A stretch of DNA of 64,000 bases from Streptomyces sp. SPB162 (GTDB lineage Bacteria; Actinomycetota; Actinomycetes; Streptomycetales; Streptomycetaceae): positions 5,463,001 through 5,527,000 of the forward strand of contig NZ_JAQFII010000001.1 in NCBI RefSeq assembly GCF_029504575.1, read 5' to 3'. The position numbers were made by a program, and so were the translations under genes. Within the stretch, counting starts at the first letter, position 1, and each line of letters starts with the position of its first letter. Shown in pieces: positions 51,535 through 59,591 of the stretch. A model generated the notes under the pieces. That model searched no databases and had not been told where the DNA came from. It worked only from the letters and a program-made list of their open reading frames with translations.

Positions 51535-51801
51535 GTGCTCGCCTCCTGCGGCTCGACAGGATCCGGCCCTGCGCGTCCGCGGCCACGGTACGGCGGAACC
51601 CCACGCGTCCCACTAAAGCCCTGGCCGGACGCGGCCCTTCCCGGCGTCCCGTGCCGGGTCGGTGCCGTCTCCTCCTCCATTCCTTCCCATCGGGACGTGC
51701 GGAGTCACACGCGTGATCGGTGTCGTACCTGTTGCGCGGCGGTTCCCGTACAGGTGGGCGGTGGGACGTTTCCCCGGGGGTGCCCCTCTCGTTGACCCTG
51801 T

Positions 51802-53061
51802 GTGACGAATGTGGTGATGCGCGCCCTGAGCGCCGGGGCGGGACTGGTAGGAGCGGTAGTACTCGGCGGGCTCCTCGCCGGATGCGGGGCGGCGGGTGGC
51901 GGCAGCGGCGGCAGCGGTGGCGCGGGCGGTGACGCAGCCCGCCCCAGGGACGTCGTCCCGCAGGTGTCGGAGGCGGTCATCACCGTCACGCCGGAGGACG
52001 CCGCGCACGACGTGCTGCCCGACGAGCAGTTGCGCGTGGGGGTGGAGAAGGGCGAGTTGACGCAGGTCAAGGTGGTCGACGGCGAGGGCGTACCGGTCGC
52101 CGGCACCCTCGCGGAGGACCGGGGCGGATGGGTGCCCACGGGCAGACTGGCGTTGTCCACCCAGTACACGGTCGACGCCTACGCGGTGGACCGGCAGGGC
52201 CGGCGCGCAGCCAAGCACGTCGTGTTCACGACGCTGGTGCCCAAGCACAAGTTCATCGGCTTCTACACGCCCGAGGCCGGATCCACCGTCGGCACCGGCA
52301 TGATCATCACCGTCAACTTCAACCGGCCGGTCACCGACCGTGCGGCGGTCGAGCGGGCGATCACCGTCCACACGCAACCCGCGGTGGACGTCGCTCCGCA
52401 CTGGTTCGGCAGCCGGCGCCTCGATCTGCGCCCGAAGAGGCACTGGCGGCCCGGCACCGACGTGACGATGTCGCTGCACCTGCGGGACGTCGAGGGCGCC
52501 GAGGGCGTGTACGGCACCCAGGACAAGGACGTCCGGTTCACGATCGGCCGCGACCAGCGGAGCACCGTCGACGCGGAGGCGCACACCCTCACCGTGCGGC
52601 GCGGCGGCCAGCTGTTCAAGACGCTGCCGATCTCGGCCGGCAGTCCTGAGCACCCCACCTACCAGGGCACGATGGTGATTGCCGAGAAGTTCGCACTGAC
52701 GCGGATGAACGGCCAGACCGTCGGCTTCGGCGGGGAGTACGACATCCCCGACGTCCCGCACGCCATGCGCCTCACCCGCTCCGGCACGTTCCTGCACGGC
52801 AACTACTGGGCCGCGCCCGGGACCTTCGGCGTCACCAATACGAGCCATGGCTGTGTGGGGCTCGCCGATGTGAAGGGCGGCCGCTCCACGACGCCGGCGG
52901 GGTGGCTCTTCGAGCACTCGCTCGTCGGTGACACGGTCGAAGTGATCAACTCCCATGACCGCACGGTCGCGGCGGACAACGGCATGGGCGGCTGGAATCT
53001 CAGCTGGTCGCAGTGGCGCGCGGGTGCCGCCCTGCCCCAGGAGGCCGGCTCCTCCTCCTGA
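51802..53061 (+). CDS. Lipoprotein L,D-transpeptidase (first of a tandem pair)
   Basis: L,D-transpeptidases make 3-3 cross-links in peptidoglycan or attach proteins to it. The 419-residue protein has a lipobox LAGC (Cys28) and a Gly/Ser-rich linker. Two Ig-like domains (about residues 58-250) and a YkuD catalytic domain follow, with HGNYW and SHGCVGL (nucleophile Cys about 351). The C-terminal extension after the catalytic domain (WNLSWSQW) is typical of actinobacterial Ldt. It is paralogous to the next gene throughout. The GTG at 51802 lacks a clear ribosome site; ATG at 51817 is an alternative. Confidence 0.92.
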   Translation: MTNVVMRALSAGAGLVGAVVLGGLLAGCGAAGGGSGGSGGAGGDAARPRDVVPQVSEAVITVTPEDAAHDVLPDEQLRVGVEKGELTQVKVVDGEGVPVAGTLAEDRGGWVPTGRLALSTQYTVDAYAVDRQGRRAAKHVVFTTLVPKHKFIGFYTPEAGSTVGTGMIITVNFNRPVTDRAAVERAITVHTQPAVDVAPHWFGSRRLDLRPKRHWRPGTDVTMSLHLRDVEGAEGVYGTQDKDVRFTIGRDQRSTVDAEAHTLTVRRGGQLFKTLPISAGSPEHPTYQGTMVIAEKFALTRMNGQTVGFGGEYDIPDVPHAMRLTRSGTFLHGNYWAAPGTFGVTNTSHGCVGLADVKGGRSTTPAGWLFEHSLVGDTVEVINSHDRTVAADNGMGGWNLSWSQWRAGAALPQEAGSSS

Positions 53062-53082
53062 CGCGGCTCGCTCCGCGCCCCT

Positions 53083-53136
53083 CTCCGGGCCCGGTCCGCC
53101 CCCGGTCGACAGCCGGGTGGAGGGCCGGGCCCGGAG
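53083..53136 (+). terminator. Terminator between the two Ldt genes
   Basis: A perfect 12-bp stem CTCCGGGCCCGG (53083-53094 with 53125-53136) encloses an inner CCCGG/CCGGG hairpin, 22 nt after the first Ldt stop. The 349 bp between the genes also hold an AT-richer patch (53228-53275) that may be the second gene's promoter. Confidence 0.6.
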
Positions 53137-53410
53137 CCCGTTCCGGAAGCGGTTCCGGAGCCGGATCCTGCCTCGCGCCGCGTTCACAGCCGACTGGGAC
53201 TGAACGGTGACAATCCCGTGTCACCGGCCCTACCTTGCGTGTGATTATCTGTCGTTTGCGTGAGCACTATGCGCGCAGAAGCCCCAGCGGCTCTGCAGCG
53301 GCCACGTGCAGGGGGGTCAAGGTCGGATCGGCCGGGCAGAATCGCTACCAGAGTGCCGTAGTCGGGCATTCCGGACGCGTGGGGGCGGCCGTGTGAAGGG
53401 GAGCAGAGAG

Positions 53411-54658
53411 TTGAAGCCGATACAGGCGGCGCCGGGCGCCAGGCAGACGTTGCTGGCACTGGCGCTGGGGGCGGTGCTGTTGATGACCACCGCGTGCGGT
53501 GGCGGCGGCAGCGGTACGAACAGCGGTGGCACCGGCGGCACCGGTGGTGCCAAGCCGGCCGGCGCGCAGGCCGGCACGAGCGCGGACACCAAGGCTTCAG
53601 CCGCCGTGGTGACCATCACGCCGAAGGACGGCGCGAACAACGTGGCCACCAACGGTGCCCTGAAGGTCACGGCCGCCAGCGGCAAGCTCAGCTCCGTCAT
53701 CGTCAAGGACGACAAGGGCACGGCCGTCAAGGGCGACATAGCCGCCGACGGCGCCAGCTGGACTCCGGACGGGCACCTGGGCACCTCCACCAAGTACACG
53801 GTGGACGCGATCGCCAAGGACAACGACGGCCGCGAGTCCGCCAAGCACGCGGTGTTCACCACGATCACGCCGAAGGATTCCTTCGTGGGCTTCTACACGC
53901 CGGAGGACGGCCAAACCGTCGGCGTCGGCATGGAGGTCTCGCTCAACTTCAACCGGGCGATCACCGACAAGAAGGCCGTCGAGGCGGCCGTCCAGGTCAC
54001 CGCTTCGCCCTCCGTCCCCGTCAAGGGCCACTGGTACGGCAACCAGCGGCTGGACCTGCGCCCCGAGAAGTACTGGGCGGCGGGCACCAAGGTGACGCTG
54101 AGCCTGCGGCTGGACGGCGTCGAGGGCGCCCCCGGCGTCTACGGCAAGCAGTCCAAGGACGTGAAGTTCACCGTCGGCCGTAGCCAGGTCAGCGTGGTCG
54201 ACGCCGCGAAGCACACCATGACCGTCAGCCGCAACGGCTCGGTGATCCGCACTATCCCGATCAGCGCGGGCGCCCCGGCGAACCCCACGTACAACGGCAA
54301 GATGGTGATGACCGAGAAGTACGACGTGACCCGGATGAACGGCGACACGGTCGGCTTCGGCGGCGAGTACGACATCAAGGACGTGCCGCACGCGATCCGT
54401 CTGACCAACTCGGGCACCTTCATCCACGGCAACTACTGGGCAGCCAAGTCGATCTTCGGCAACTCCAACACCAGCCACGGCTGCGTGGGGCTCTCCGACA
54501 CCCGCGGCGCCGGTGACCCGTCCACCCCGGCCGCCTGGTTCTACAACCAGTCGATGGTGGGCGACGTCGTCCAGGTGGTCAACTCCAAGGACAAGACCGT
54601 GCAGTGGTACAACGGCCTCAATGGCTGGAACCTCTCCTGGAGCGAGTGGACCAGCTGA
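53411..54658 (+). CDS. Lipoprotein L,D-transpeptidase (second of a tandem pair)
   Basis: The 415-residue protein shares the full layout of its upstream paralogue: lipobox TTAC, Gly-rich linker, two Ig-like domains, and a YkuD domain with HGNYW and SHGCVGL (nucleophile Cys about 358) and the ending WNLSWSEW. I preferred TTG 53411 (MKPIQAAPG) because GGGGAG lies 7 nt upstream; a GTG at 53393 is in frame but has no site. It has its own terminator and likely its own promoter, so the pair may be used under different conditions. Confidence 0.9.
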   Translation: MKPIQAAPGARQTLLALALGAVLLMTTACGGGGSGTNSGGTGGTGGAKPAGAQAGTSADTKASAAVVTITPKDGANNVATNGALKVTAASGKLSSVIVKDDKGTAVKGDIAADGASWTPDGHLGTSTKYTVDAIAKDNDGRESAKHAVFTTITPKDSFVGFYTPEDGQTVGVGMEVSLNFNRAITDKKAVEAAVQVTASPSVPVKGHWYGNQRLDLRPEKYWAAGTKVTLSLRLDGVEGAPGVYGKQSKDVKFTVGRSQVSVVDAAKHTMTVSRNGSVIRTIPISAGAPANPTYNGKMVMTEKYDVTRMNGDTVGFGGEYDIKDVPHAIRLTNSGTFIHGNYWAAKSIFGNSNTSHGCVGLSDTRGAGDPSTPAAWFYNQSMVGDVVQVVNSKDKTVQWYNGLNGWNLSWSEWTS

Positions 54659-54685
54659 CCGCCGACCCGCTGATGTGACCTCCGT

Positions 54686-54720
54686 CGCCGGGCGGGCCTG
54701 TTCTTCGGGCCCGCCCGGCG
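54686..54720 (+). terminator. Terminator of the second Ldt gene
   Basis: A perfect 13-bp stem CGCCGGGCGGGCC (54686-54698 with 54708-54720) with a 9-nt loop, 27 nt past the stop and 16 nt before the crotonase start. Confidence 0.8.
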
Positions 54721-54736
54721 AAGTAGTCTCCGAATC

Positions 54737-55504
54737 ATGACTGTGAGCCTCGAAGTCGCCGAAGGCGTCGGCACGATCCGCGTCGACCGCCCGCCGATGA
54801 ACGCGCTGGACATCGCCACCCAGGACCGGCTGCGGGTGGTCGCGGAGGAGGCGGGGCGGCGCGACGACGTGCGCGCCGTGATCGTCTGGGGCGGGGAGAA
54901 GGTGTTCGCCGCCGGCGCGGACATCAAGGAGATGCAGGCCATGTCCTACGAGGACATGGTCGACCGCTCGCGCGCCCTGCAGGAGTCCTTCACCGCGGTC
55001 GCCCGGATCCCCAAGCCGGTGGTCGCCGCGGTCACCGGCTACGCACTGGGCGGCGGCTGCGAGCTCGCGCTCTGCGCCGACATCCGCATCGCGGCCTCGA
55101 ACGCGAAGCTGGGCCAGCCGGAGATCCTGCTCGGTCTGATCCCGGGCGCCGGCGGCACCCAGCGGCTGACGCGCCTGGTGGGCCCCTCCCGGGCCAAGGA
55201 TCTGATCTTCACCGGCCGGATGGTGAAGGCCGAGGAGGCGCTCGCCATCGGCCTGGTCGACAAGGTCGTTCCCGCGGAGCAGGTCTACGCCGAGGCGCAC
55301 ACCTGGGCCGAACGCCTCGCCCGCGGCCCCGCCTACGCGCTGCGCGCGGCGAAGGAGGCGGTCGACGGCGGCCTGGAGACGGACCTGGAGACCGGACTGA
55401 CCATCGAACGCGCCCTGTTCGCCGGGCTGTTCGCGACGGCCGACCGCGAGACGGGCATGCGCAGCTTCGTCGAGGACGGGCCGGGCAAGGCGAAGTTCAG
55501 GTAG
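54737..55504 (+). CDS. Enoyl-CoA hydratase/isomerase (crotonase family)
   Basis: The 255-residue protein has the crotonase fold signatures: oxyanion-hole segments FAAGADIKEM and YALGGGCELALCADIRIA. Both usual catalytic glutamates are present, in GGCELAL (about residue 113) and GQPEILLGLIPGAGGTQRL (about 133), so it is likely to hydrate 2-enoyl-CoA in fatty acid beta-oxidation or an acyl-CoA route. It is alone, with terminators on both sides, so its pathway cannot be read from context. Confidence 0.9.
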   Translation: MTVSLEVAEGVGTIRVDRPPMNALDIATQDRLRVVAEEAGRRDDVRAVIVWGGEKVFAAGADIKEMQAMSYEDMVDRSRALQESFTAVARIPKPVVAAVTGYALGGGCELALCADIRIAASNAKLGQPEILLGLIPGAGGTQRLTRLVGPSRAKDLIFTGRMVKAEEALAIGLVDKVVPAEQVYAEAHTWAERLARGPAYALRAAKEAVDGGLETDLETGLTIERALFAGLFATADRETGMRSFVEDGPGKAKFR

Positions 55505-55516
55505 GCGCGCCCCGAA

Positions 55517-55559
55517 ACGGGTCGGGTGCGGGTCCGCCGTGGCCCCGTACCCGACCCGT
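55517..55559 (+). terminator. Terminator of the crotonase gene
   Basis: A 16-bp stem ACGGGTCGGGTGCGGG (55517-55532 with 55544-55559, one G:U pair) lies 12 nt past the stop. Confidence 0.75.
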
Positions 55560-55606
55560 CGCACCTCTTTCGGGGGCTGTTGGGATTGCGCCGACCGGGT
55601 GGCAAG

Positions 55607-55639
55607 ACCTTAAAGCAACCTTAAGCAGGTCTTAAGAAA
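55607..55639. repeat. Three 11-bp direct repeats with CTTAA core
   Basis: Three successive 11-nt units (55607, 55618 and 55629) each hold CCTTAA or TCTTAA at the same place. They lie about 185-215 bp upstream of the ATP-binding-protein gene. In-phase repeats one helical turn apart resemble response-regulator sites such as PHO boxes, but the core differs. A second, 10-bp direct repeat of TCACTGCAG follows at 55681-55700, and the palindrome GGCATATGCC is at 55725-55734. The rest of 55505-55821 has no gene. Confidence 0.5.
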
Positions 55640-55821
55640 TCCGGACCCGCGGTGCCTCGTAGCTGATCGTCAACAGTCCATCACTGCAGGTCACTGCAGC
55701 TTCTGGCGGGCGATGGATGCCTATGGCATATGCCTGAACACGCTTGTGGAGCCCCTCATTCCGGTCGGCCAATTCCGCCGGATCCACCCCGAACCGCCTC
55801 TCGTGCGGCCATGATGAACGC

Positions 55822-56316
55822 ATGGCGGGCCGGGGAGCATCCGAGCAACCGCAGCGGGTGAGCATCGCCGCTGCGGAGTGGCCGTCGGTGGTGGCCGACG
55901 AGACGGCCGCCAAAGCCCTCGATCTGGTCGGGGACCTGTCCGTGGAAGAGGTCCGGCTGACCTCGCGCCCCGAATCCGCGTCGACCGCGCGCCGGCTCTC
56001 CGTCTCGGTGCTGCGCCAGTGGGCACTTCCGCAACTCGCCGACACCGTCGAGTTACTGGTCTCCGAACTGGTCGGCAACGCCGTTCGGCACACCGGCGCC
56101 CGCACCTTCGGCATCCGGATGCTGCACCGCCGCGGCTGGATCCGCGTCGAGGTCCGCGACCCTTCGCGGGCGCTGCCCTGCCTGCTGCCGGTCCGCGAAC
56201 TCGACATCAGCGGCCGCGGCCTCTTCCTCGTCGACAAGCTCTCCGACCGGTGGGGAGTCGACCTCCAGCCACGCGGCAAGACGACATGGTTCGAGTTGCG
56301 CGTCCTGGACCGCTGA
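55822..56316 (+). CDS. RsbW/SpoIIAB-like ATP-binding regulator
   Basis: The 164-residue protein is a single GHKL ATPase domain of the anti-sigma kinase type. It shows LLVSELVGNAVRHTG (N box), VEVRDPS (G1) and SGRGLFLVDKLSDRWG (G2). Streptomyces have many such proteins; some bind sigma factors or STAS partners, others have no known partner. The start is uncertain: ATG 55822 (MAGRGAS) lacks a clear ribosome site and a longer form from 55744 is possible. It is alone, ends in a strong hairpin and is preceded by the 11-bp repeats. Confidence 0.8.
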   Translation: MAGRGASEQPQRVSIAAAEWPSVVADETAAKALDLVGDLSVEEVRLTSRPESASTARRLSVSVLRQWALPQLADTVELLVSELVGNAVRHTGARTFGIRMLHRRGWIRVEVRDPSRALPCLLPVRELDISGRGLFLVDKLSDRWGVDLQPRGKTTWFELRVLDR

Positions 56317-56366
56317 GAGCCGCTGGGGGCAGCTGGGACCGCCGCGCCCCGTTCTCCGTACCAACG

Positions 56367-56414
56367 CGAAGAGGCCCTCTGGTGTCGTTGTACGACACCG
56401 TGAGGGCCTCTTCG
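56367..56414. terminator. Terminator of the ATP-binding regulator
   Basis: A 13-bp stem CGAAGAGGCCCTC (56367-56379 with 56402-56414) continues past a small bulge into an 8-bp stem GGTGTCGT/ACGACACC with loop TGT. Confidence 0.8.
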
Positions 56415-56525
56415 TACCGCCGCGGAGCAAGGGGGGGGTGTGGTCCGCGGCGCTTGAGGAACGGCTCAGCCCGGGTCAGGGGGGCCGTTGGCACCGACTC
56501 TGACACAGGGGACGGGCGGCGGGCA

Positions 56526-56649
56526 AACCCTTATTTAGGACAATAGATAGTATTAGTCACTAATTGCTTGCGTATGAGGGAGTGAACTGTGCCACTTGCC
56601 TTGTAAACAGCGAATAAGAAGTAACTCGATCTTGCTTTCGAACGACTCG
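56526..56649. other. AT-rich island without a gene
   Basis: About 125 bp has far more A+T than anything else in the window, estimated at 40-45 percent GC. It contains the palindrome ATTAGT-C-ACTAAT (56552-56564). It lies between the terminator of the ATP-binding gene and the stop of the thioesterase gene. It could be a promoter for an unseen small RNA, a protein-binding site, or a scar of transferred DNA. A tiny reading frame of 11 codons (GTG at 56582, MNCATCLVNSE) is present but unsupported. Confidence 0.4.
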
Positions 56650-57129
56650 CTAGGCAACGGGACGTATCGCGTCCGTGTCCATCAGGGGGATCGCGGCCGC
56701 GCGCAGCGCGTCGCTCAGCGGGCTGGGGCGCAGGGTGGCCGGGTCGAGCTTGACCTGGGCCCGGCGCCCCGACGCGTGCACGGTCGCGTGGTCGGCGGAG
56801 AGCAGGCGGAAGCCGTAGACGATGCTGGTGCGCCCCAGGTGCTCGATCCAGATGTGCACGGCCGCGTCGCCGGCGCCGAGGATCGGCGCGAGGTACTCGA
56901 TCCGGAACTCGCGGACCGCGAGGAATGTGTCGTCGTACTGGGTGCGCTCGGCTGTGTACGACCAGCCCCGGTCGACCCAGTAGGCGGTGATCGCGCGCTC
57001 GACGAAGAGCGCGTAGCGGGCGTTGTGGACCATTCCCAAGGCGTCGAGATCGTCGAAGTGGATCTGGACGGGGAAGATCTGCGCGGTCGGCGCCTGTGCG
57101 GTGGCCGGCGGCTGTGCGGTGGTCGTCAT
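56650..57129 (-). CDS. Acyl-CoA thioesterase (hotdog fold)
   Basis: The 159-residue protein has the 4-hydroxybenzoyl-CoA-thioesterase-like hotdog motif (IHFDDLDALGMVHNARYALFVERA, read in two halves near residues 22-46), with the active-site Asp in DDLDALGMVHN. It likely hydrolyses acyl-CoA or aryl-CoA. The ATG at 57129 follows GGAGAG. The upstream TetR gene ends 2 nt before it, so the two form an operon; the TetR protein is its likely regulator. Confidence 0.85.
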   Translation of the reverse strand: MTTTAQPPATAQAPTAQIFPVQIHFDDLDALGMVHNARYALFVERAITAYWVDRGWSYTAERTQYDDTFLAVREFRIEYLAPILGAGDAAVHIWIEHLGRTSIVYGFRLLSADHATVHASGRRAQVKLDPATLRPSPLSDALRAAAIPLMDTDAIRPVA

Positions 57130-57131
57130 GA

Positions 57132-57776
57132 TCAGCTCTCCGGGAGGATCGAAGGGTCGGTGCAGCAGGATCTGAGCCGTTCCAGGACGGCCCGGTGCGC
57201 TTGGGGGAAGACGGTGGCCCGGTCCATGAGCCGTGAGCGGGTGACGACGGCCTCGCCGAGCGCGTCGATCTCGAACGTCAGCTGCGCGGCGTCCACGTCC
57301 GCCCGCAGCTCGCCCAGGGCGATCGCCTCCTCGACGAGGTCCTGGATGTACCGCACCCACTCGGTGATCGACTGCGCGACGCGGTCGCGCACGGCGCCGG
57401 GCCGGTCGTCGAACTCCGTCTGCACGGCGGCGAAGAAGCAGCCGCCGGGCAGCACGTCCTCGGCGTAGAAGGCCAGCCGCGCCTCGTGCAGGGCGAGCAG
57501 TCGCCGCACTCCGGCCGGCGCGTCCTGTGCGGGCCGCATCACGAGCGCGGCCCACTGCTTGCGGGCCCGGTCGACCACGTCGAGCTGGAGCTGCTCCTTG
57601 TCCCGCCAGTGCGTGAACAGCCCGGACTTGCTCACCCCGAGCGTGCCGGACAGTCGGGCCAGGGAGAGCCCGTCCAGTCCGTCCACGGACGCGAGCGCCA
57701 CCGCGGTGTCCAGCACGGCGTGCCGCGTCCGCTCGCCGCGTACGCGCCTGCCGTCGGGCCGCTCGCTGTCTGCCAT
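57132..57776 (-). CDS. TetR family regulator of the thioesterase operon
   Basis: The 214-residue protein has a TetR helix-turn-helix at about residues 38-60 (LSGTLGVSKSGLFTHWRDKE) and a C-terminal domain of the TetR_C type with PGGCFFAAVQTEFDDRPG, as in regulators with fatty-acid or acyl-CoA ligands. It is co-transcribed with the thioesterase. The palindrome at 57802-57811, 26 bp upstream of its start, is a plausible operator controlling this operon and the divergent EF-hand gene. Confidence 0.88.
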   Translation of the reverse strand: MADSERPDGRRVRGERTRHAVLDTAVALASVDGLDGLSLARLSGTLGVSKSGLFTHWRDKEQLQLDVVDRARKQWAALVMRPAQDAPAGVRRLLALHEARLAFYAEDVLPGGCFFAAVQTEFDDRPGAVRDRVAQSITEWVRYIQDLVEEAIALGELRADVDAAQLTFEIDALGEAVVTRSRLMDRATVFPQAHRAVLERLRSCCTDPSILPES

Positions 57777-57801
57777 GTCATCACCGTAACAGAAAGACGA
57801 C

Positions 57802-57811
57802 CGACCGGTCG
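57802..57811. promoter_or_regulatory. TetR operator candidate
   Basis: CGACCGGTCG, within the wider GACCGACCGGTCGC, is a perfect palindrome of the form commonly bound by TetR regulators with GACCGNCCGGTC-like sites. It lies in the 106-bp divergent region between the TetR and EF-hand genes. Confidence 0.55.
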
Positions 57812-57882
57812 CACTTATTGTTCGGTCCGGAAATCCCGATAATCTGAGCTCGTCAATCAGGCACAGAGAAGGGGCGGGTCAC

Positions 57883-58095
57883 GTGGCGGACATCGAGGCA
57901 GCGAAGAGGGCTTTCGATCGGTATGACCTCGACAAGGACGGTCAGATCACCGCGGCCGAGTACAAGAAGGTCATGGCCGAGCTCGGGGACTTCTACACCA
58001 CCGAGTCGGTCGCTCAGGCCGTGATCAACGCCGACGACACCGACGGTGACGGGCAGCTCTCCTGGGACGAGTTCTGGGCCAAGCTGCAGGGCTGA
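57883..58095 (+). CDS. Small EF-hand calcium-binding protein (calmodulin-like)
   Basis: The 70-residue protein is made of two EF-hands. Both loops have all expected ligands: DLDKDGQITAAE (residues 15-26) and DTDGDGQLSWDE (about 52-63). A single pair is the size of Streptomyces CabB/CabC proteins, which buffer or sense Ca2+ in the cytoplasm and influence aerial development. The GTG at 57883 has weak GGGGCGGG upstream. It ends in a strong terminator. It shares a divergent promoter region with the TetR operon. Confidence 0.92.
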   Translation: MADIEAAKRAFDRYDLDKDGQITAAEYKKVMAELGDFYTTESVAQAVINADDTDGDGQLSWDEFWAKLQG

Positions 58096-58124
58096 CGTCC
58101 GTGGGTCCGGGGCTGACGCCCATG

Positions 58125-58159
58125 AGCGGGGCCCGGCACCTGAGGTGCCGGGCCCCGCT
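58125..58159. terminator. Terminator of the EF-hand gene
   Basis: A perfect 16-bp stem AGCGGGGCCCGGCACC (58125-58140 with 58144-58159) with loop TGA, followed by CTTCGT. It lies 29 nt past the stop. Confidence 0.85.
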
Positions 58160-58316
58160 CTTCGTCCCGGCCCGGCGTCGAGGGAGACCGAAGCGCCGGT
58201 GAGGTCCGGGAGGTCGACGCACGCCTGGCACAGCCCACATCATCCGCCATGGGTCCGTCCTGCGGACGGGCACGCTCACGACCGTGCGTGTGGCGGCCCC
58301 GGGGGAGCTCGCGGGG

Positions 58317-59066
58317 TCAGCTCCGGCCGTTGGGCAGGGACCCCGTCTCCACCACGAGCTGGGCGAGTTCGGAGAGCCGCTGATGGTGGCTGCGCGCGTG
58401 CGCGCGCAGCATGGTGAACGCCTCGTCGGGGCTGGTGCCGTGCTGGACGGCGAGGACCCCCTTCGCCTGCTCGATGATGGTACGGCTGACCAGGGCGGTG
58501 CGAAGGTGGACGGATTCGTCCGTGTGGCGGTGCAGCTGATGGCGGAAGTACAGGCCGGACGCGGCCGCGTCCGCGAGTGCCCGTCCGAGACGGATGTCCT
58601 CCGGGGCCATGGGCGGGGCGCTCGCCTGCAGGAACAGGACGCTGCCGAGGACGGTGGAGTGGTAGCGCAGGGGCGCGGTGGCCGCGGTGCGGAATCCGGC
58701 GGCGCGGGCCAGGCCGACGAAGGTGGGCCAGCGGGGTGTGGGGCCGACCAGCCGGGTGGGGCCGAGGGACTCGGCCGTGCGACAGGTGTCGAGGGCCGGC
58801 CCCTGAGTACACGCCGCGCGCAGCAGTTGCCGCGGGGCAGCGGACGGTGAGGACACGGCGGCCGGTGTGAGGAGCGGGCCGGCGGGCTGCGCGCGGAAGA
58901 CTATGACGCAGTCCGCGTGGAGAAGCTGCTCGCAGCGGGTAGCCATGGCGTGCAGGTAGTCGGATTCATCCAGATCATGGCGGTTCACATCGGCCAGCTC
59001 GACGAAGGTCCGCGTCAGCAGCCGCTCGCGCTGTGATTGCTCCCGCTGTGTCATGTATCCCGCCAT
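58317..59066 (-). CDS. GAF-ANTAR domain regulator
   Basis: The 249-residue protein has an N-terminal GAF domain (about residues 20-165) and a C-terminal ANTAR domain (about 180-240) with SRTIIEQAKGVLAVQHGTSPDEAF, the typical helix, read here only by its first part. ANTAR proteins bind paired RNA hairpins and prevent early termination of transcription. GAF signals are unknown. The start is ATG 59066, or ATG 59054 (MTQREQ), which has the better GGCGGGA site. No paired hairpin target was recognised in the window. Confidence 0.85.
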   Translation of the reverse strand: MAGYMTQREQSQRERLLTRTFVELADVNRHDLDESDYLHAMATRCEQLLHADCVIVFRAQPAGPLLTPAAVSSPSAAPRQLLRAACTQGPALDTCRTAESLGPTRLVGPTPRWPTFVGLARAAGFRTAATAPLRYHSTVLGSVLFLQASAPPMAPEDIRLGRALADAAASGLYFRHQLHRHTDESVHLRTALVSRTIIEQAKGVLAVQHGTSPDEAFTMLRAHARSHHQRLSELAQLVVETGSLPNGRS

Positions 59067-59591
59067 TCGAGGTCGCCGTCCAGAGTCGTCGCGCCGGAGC
59101 CCTGGTGGGGCGGGGGCGGCGAGGCGGATAGTCGCAGGGCGGGCTCCGACAGAAGTCCGGTCGTCCTCCGAGCCTCCGCGCGGCCCGCCGCCGCTTCCGA
59201 CGGCGGGCCGCGACCGTCCGGAGGCCGGGCTCCCCTTCTGGAGCCCCCGAACGGGATGTCCCTCATCGGTGGTGTCCGCGGAGCCTGCGGGAGGTGGCTC
59301 GACACGGGGCCGACACGATGGGGACGTGCCGGATTCTCGCGCTCACCAACAGGCGGGAGGCACCGAACCCGGCAGTCACAGCGGAAGTGGATTCGACGAT
59401 CCCTGGGGAGACGCCGTCCATCGAAACAACGCCTGCCGGGGTGTGGGGCGGGCCCGTCAACGGCAGCGTAGAACGCCTGGGCGCCGTCAGCAACCGGCGG
59501 TTGGCCCTCTGTAGCCACCGTCGAACCGGACGGGCGCGGCACCGCGCGGAGGGGCTCCGCGTGCGCGGCGGCGTGCTTGGGCCGCCTGGCG
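59067..59591. other. 525-bp stretch without a recognisable gene
   Basis: None of the six frames shows Streptomyces-like third-position GC or a known domain. The segment 59294-59560 is less GC-biased than its neighbours and could be a decayed gene. A perfect 12-bp hairpin CGCGGCCCGCCG (59179-59190 with 59201-59212) lies within it. The promoter of the GAF-ANTAR gene must lie at its left end. Confidence 0.4.

Noticed and set aside
56574-56617. Small peptide genes in the AT-rich island
   Set aside because: The 11-codon frame from GTG 56582 has its only ribosome-like site almost touching the start; evidence is too weak for a feature.
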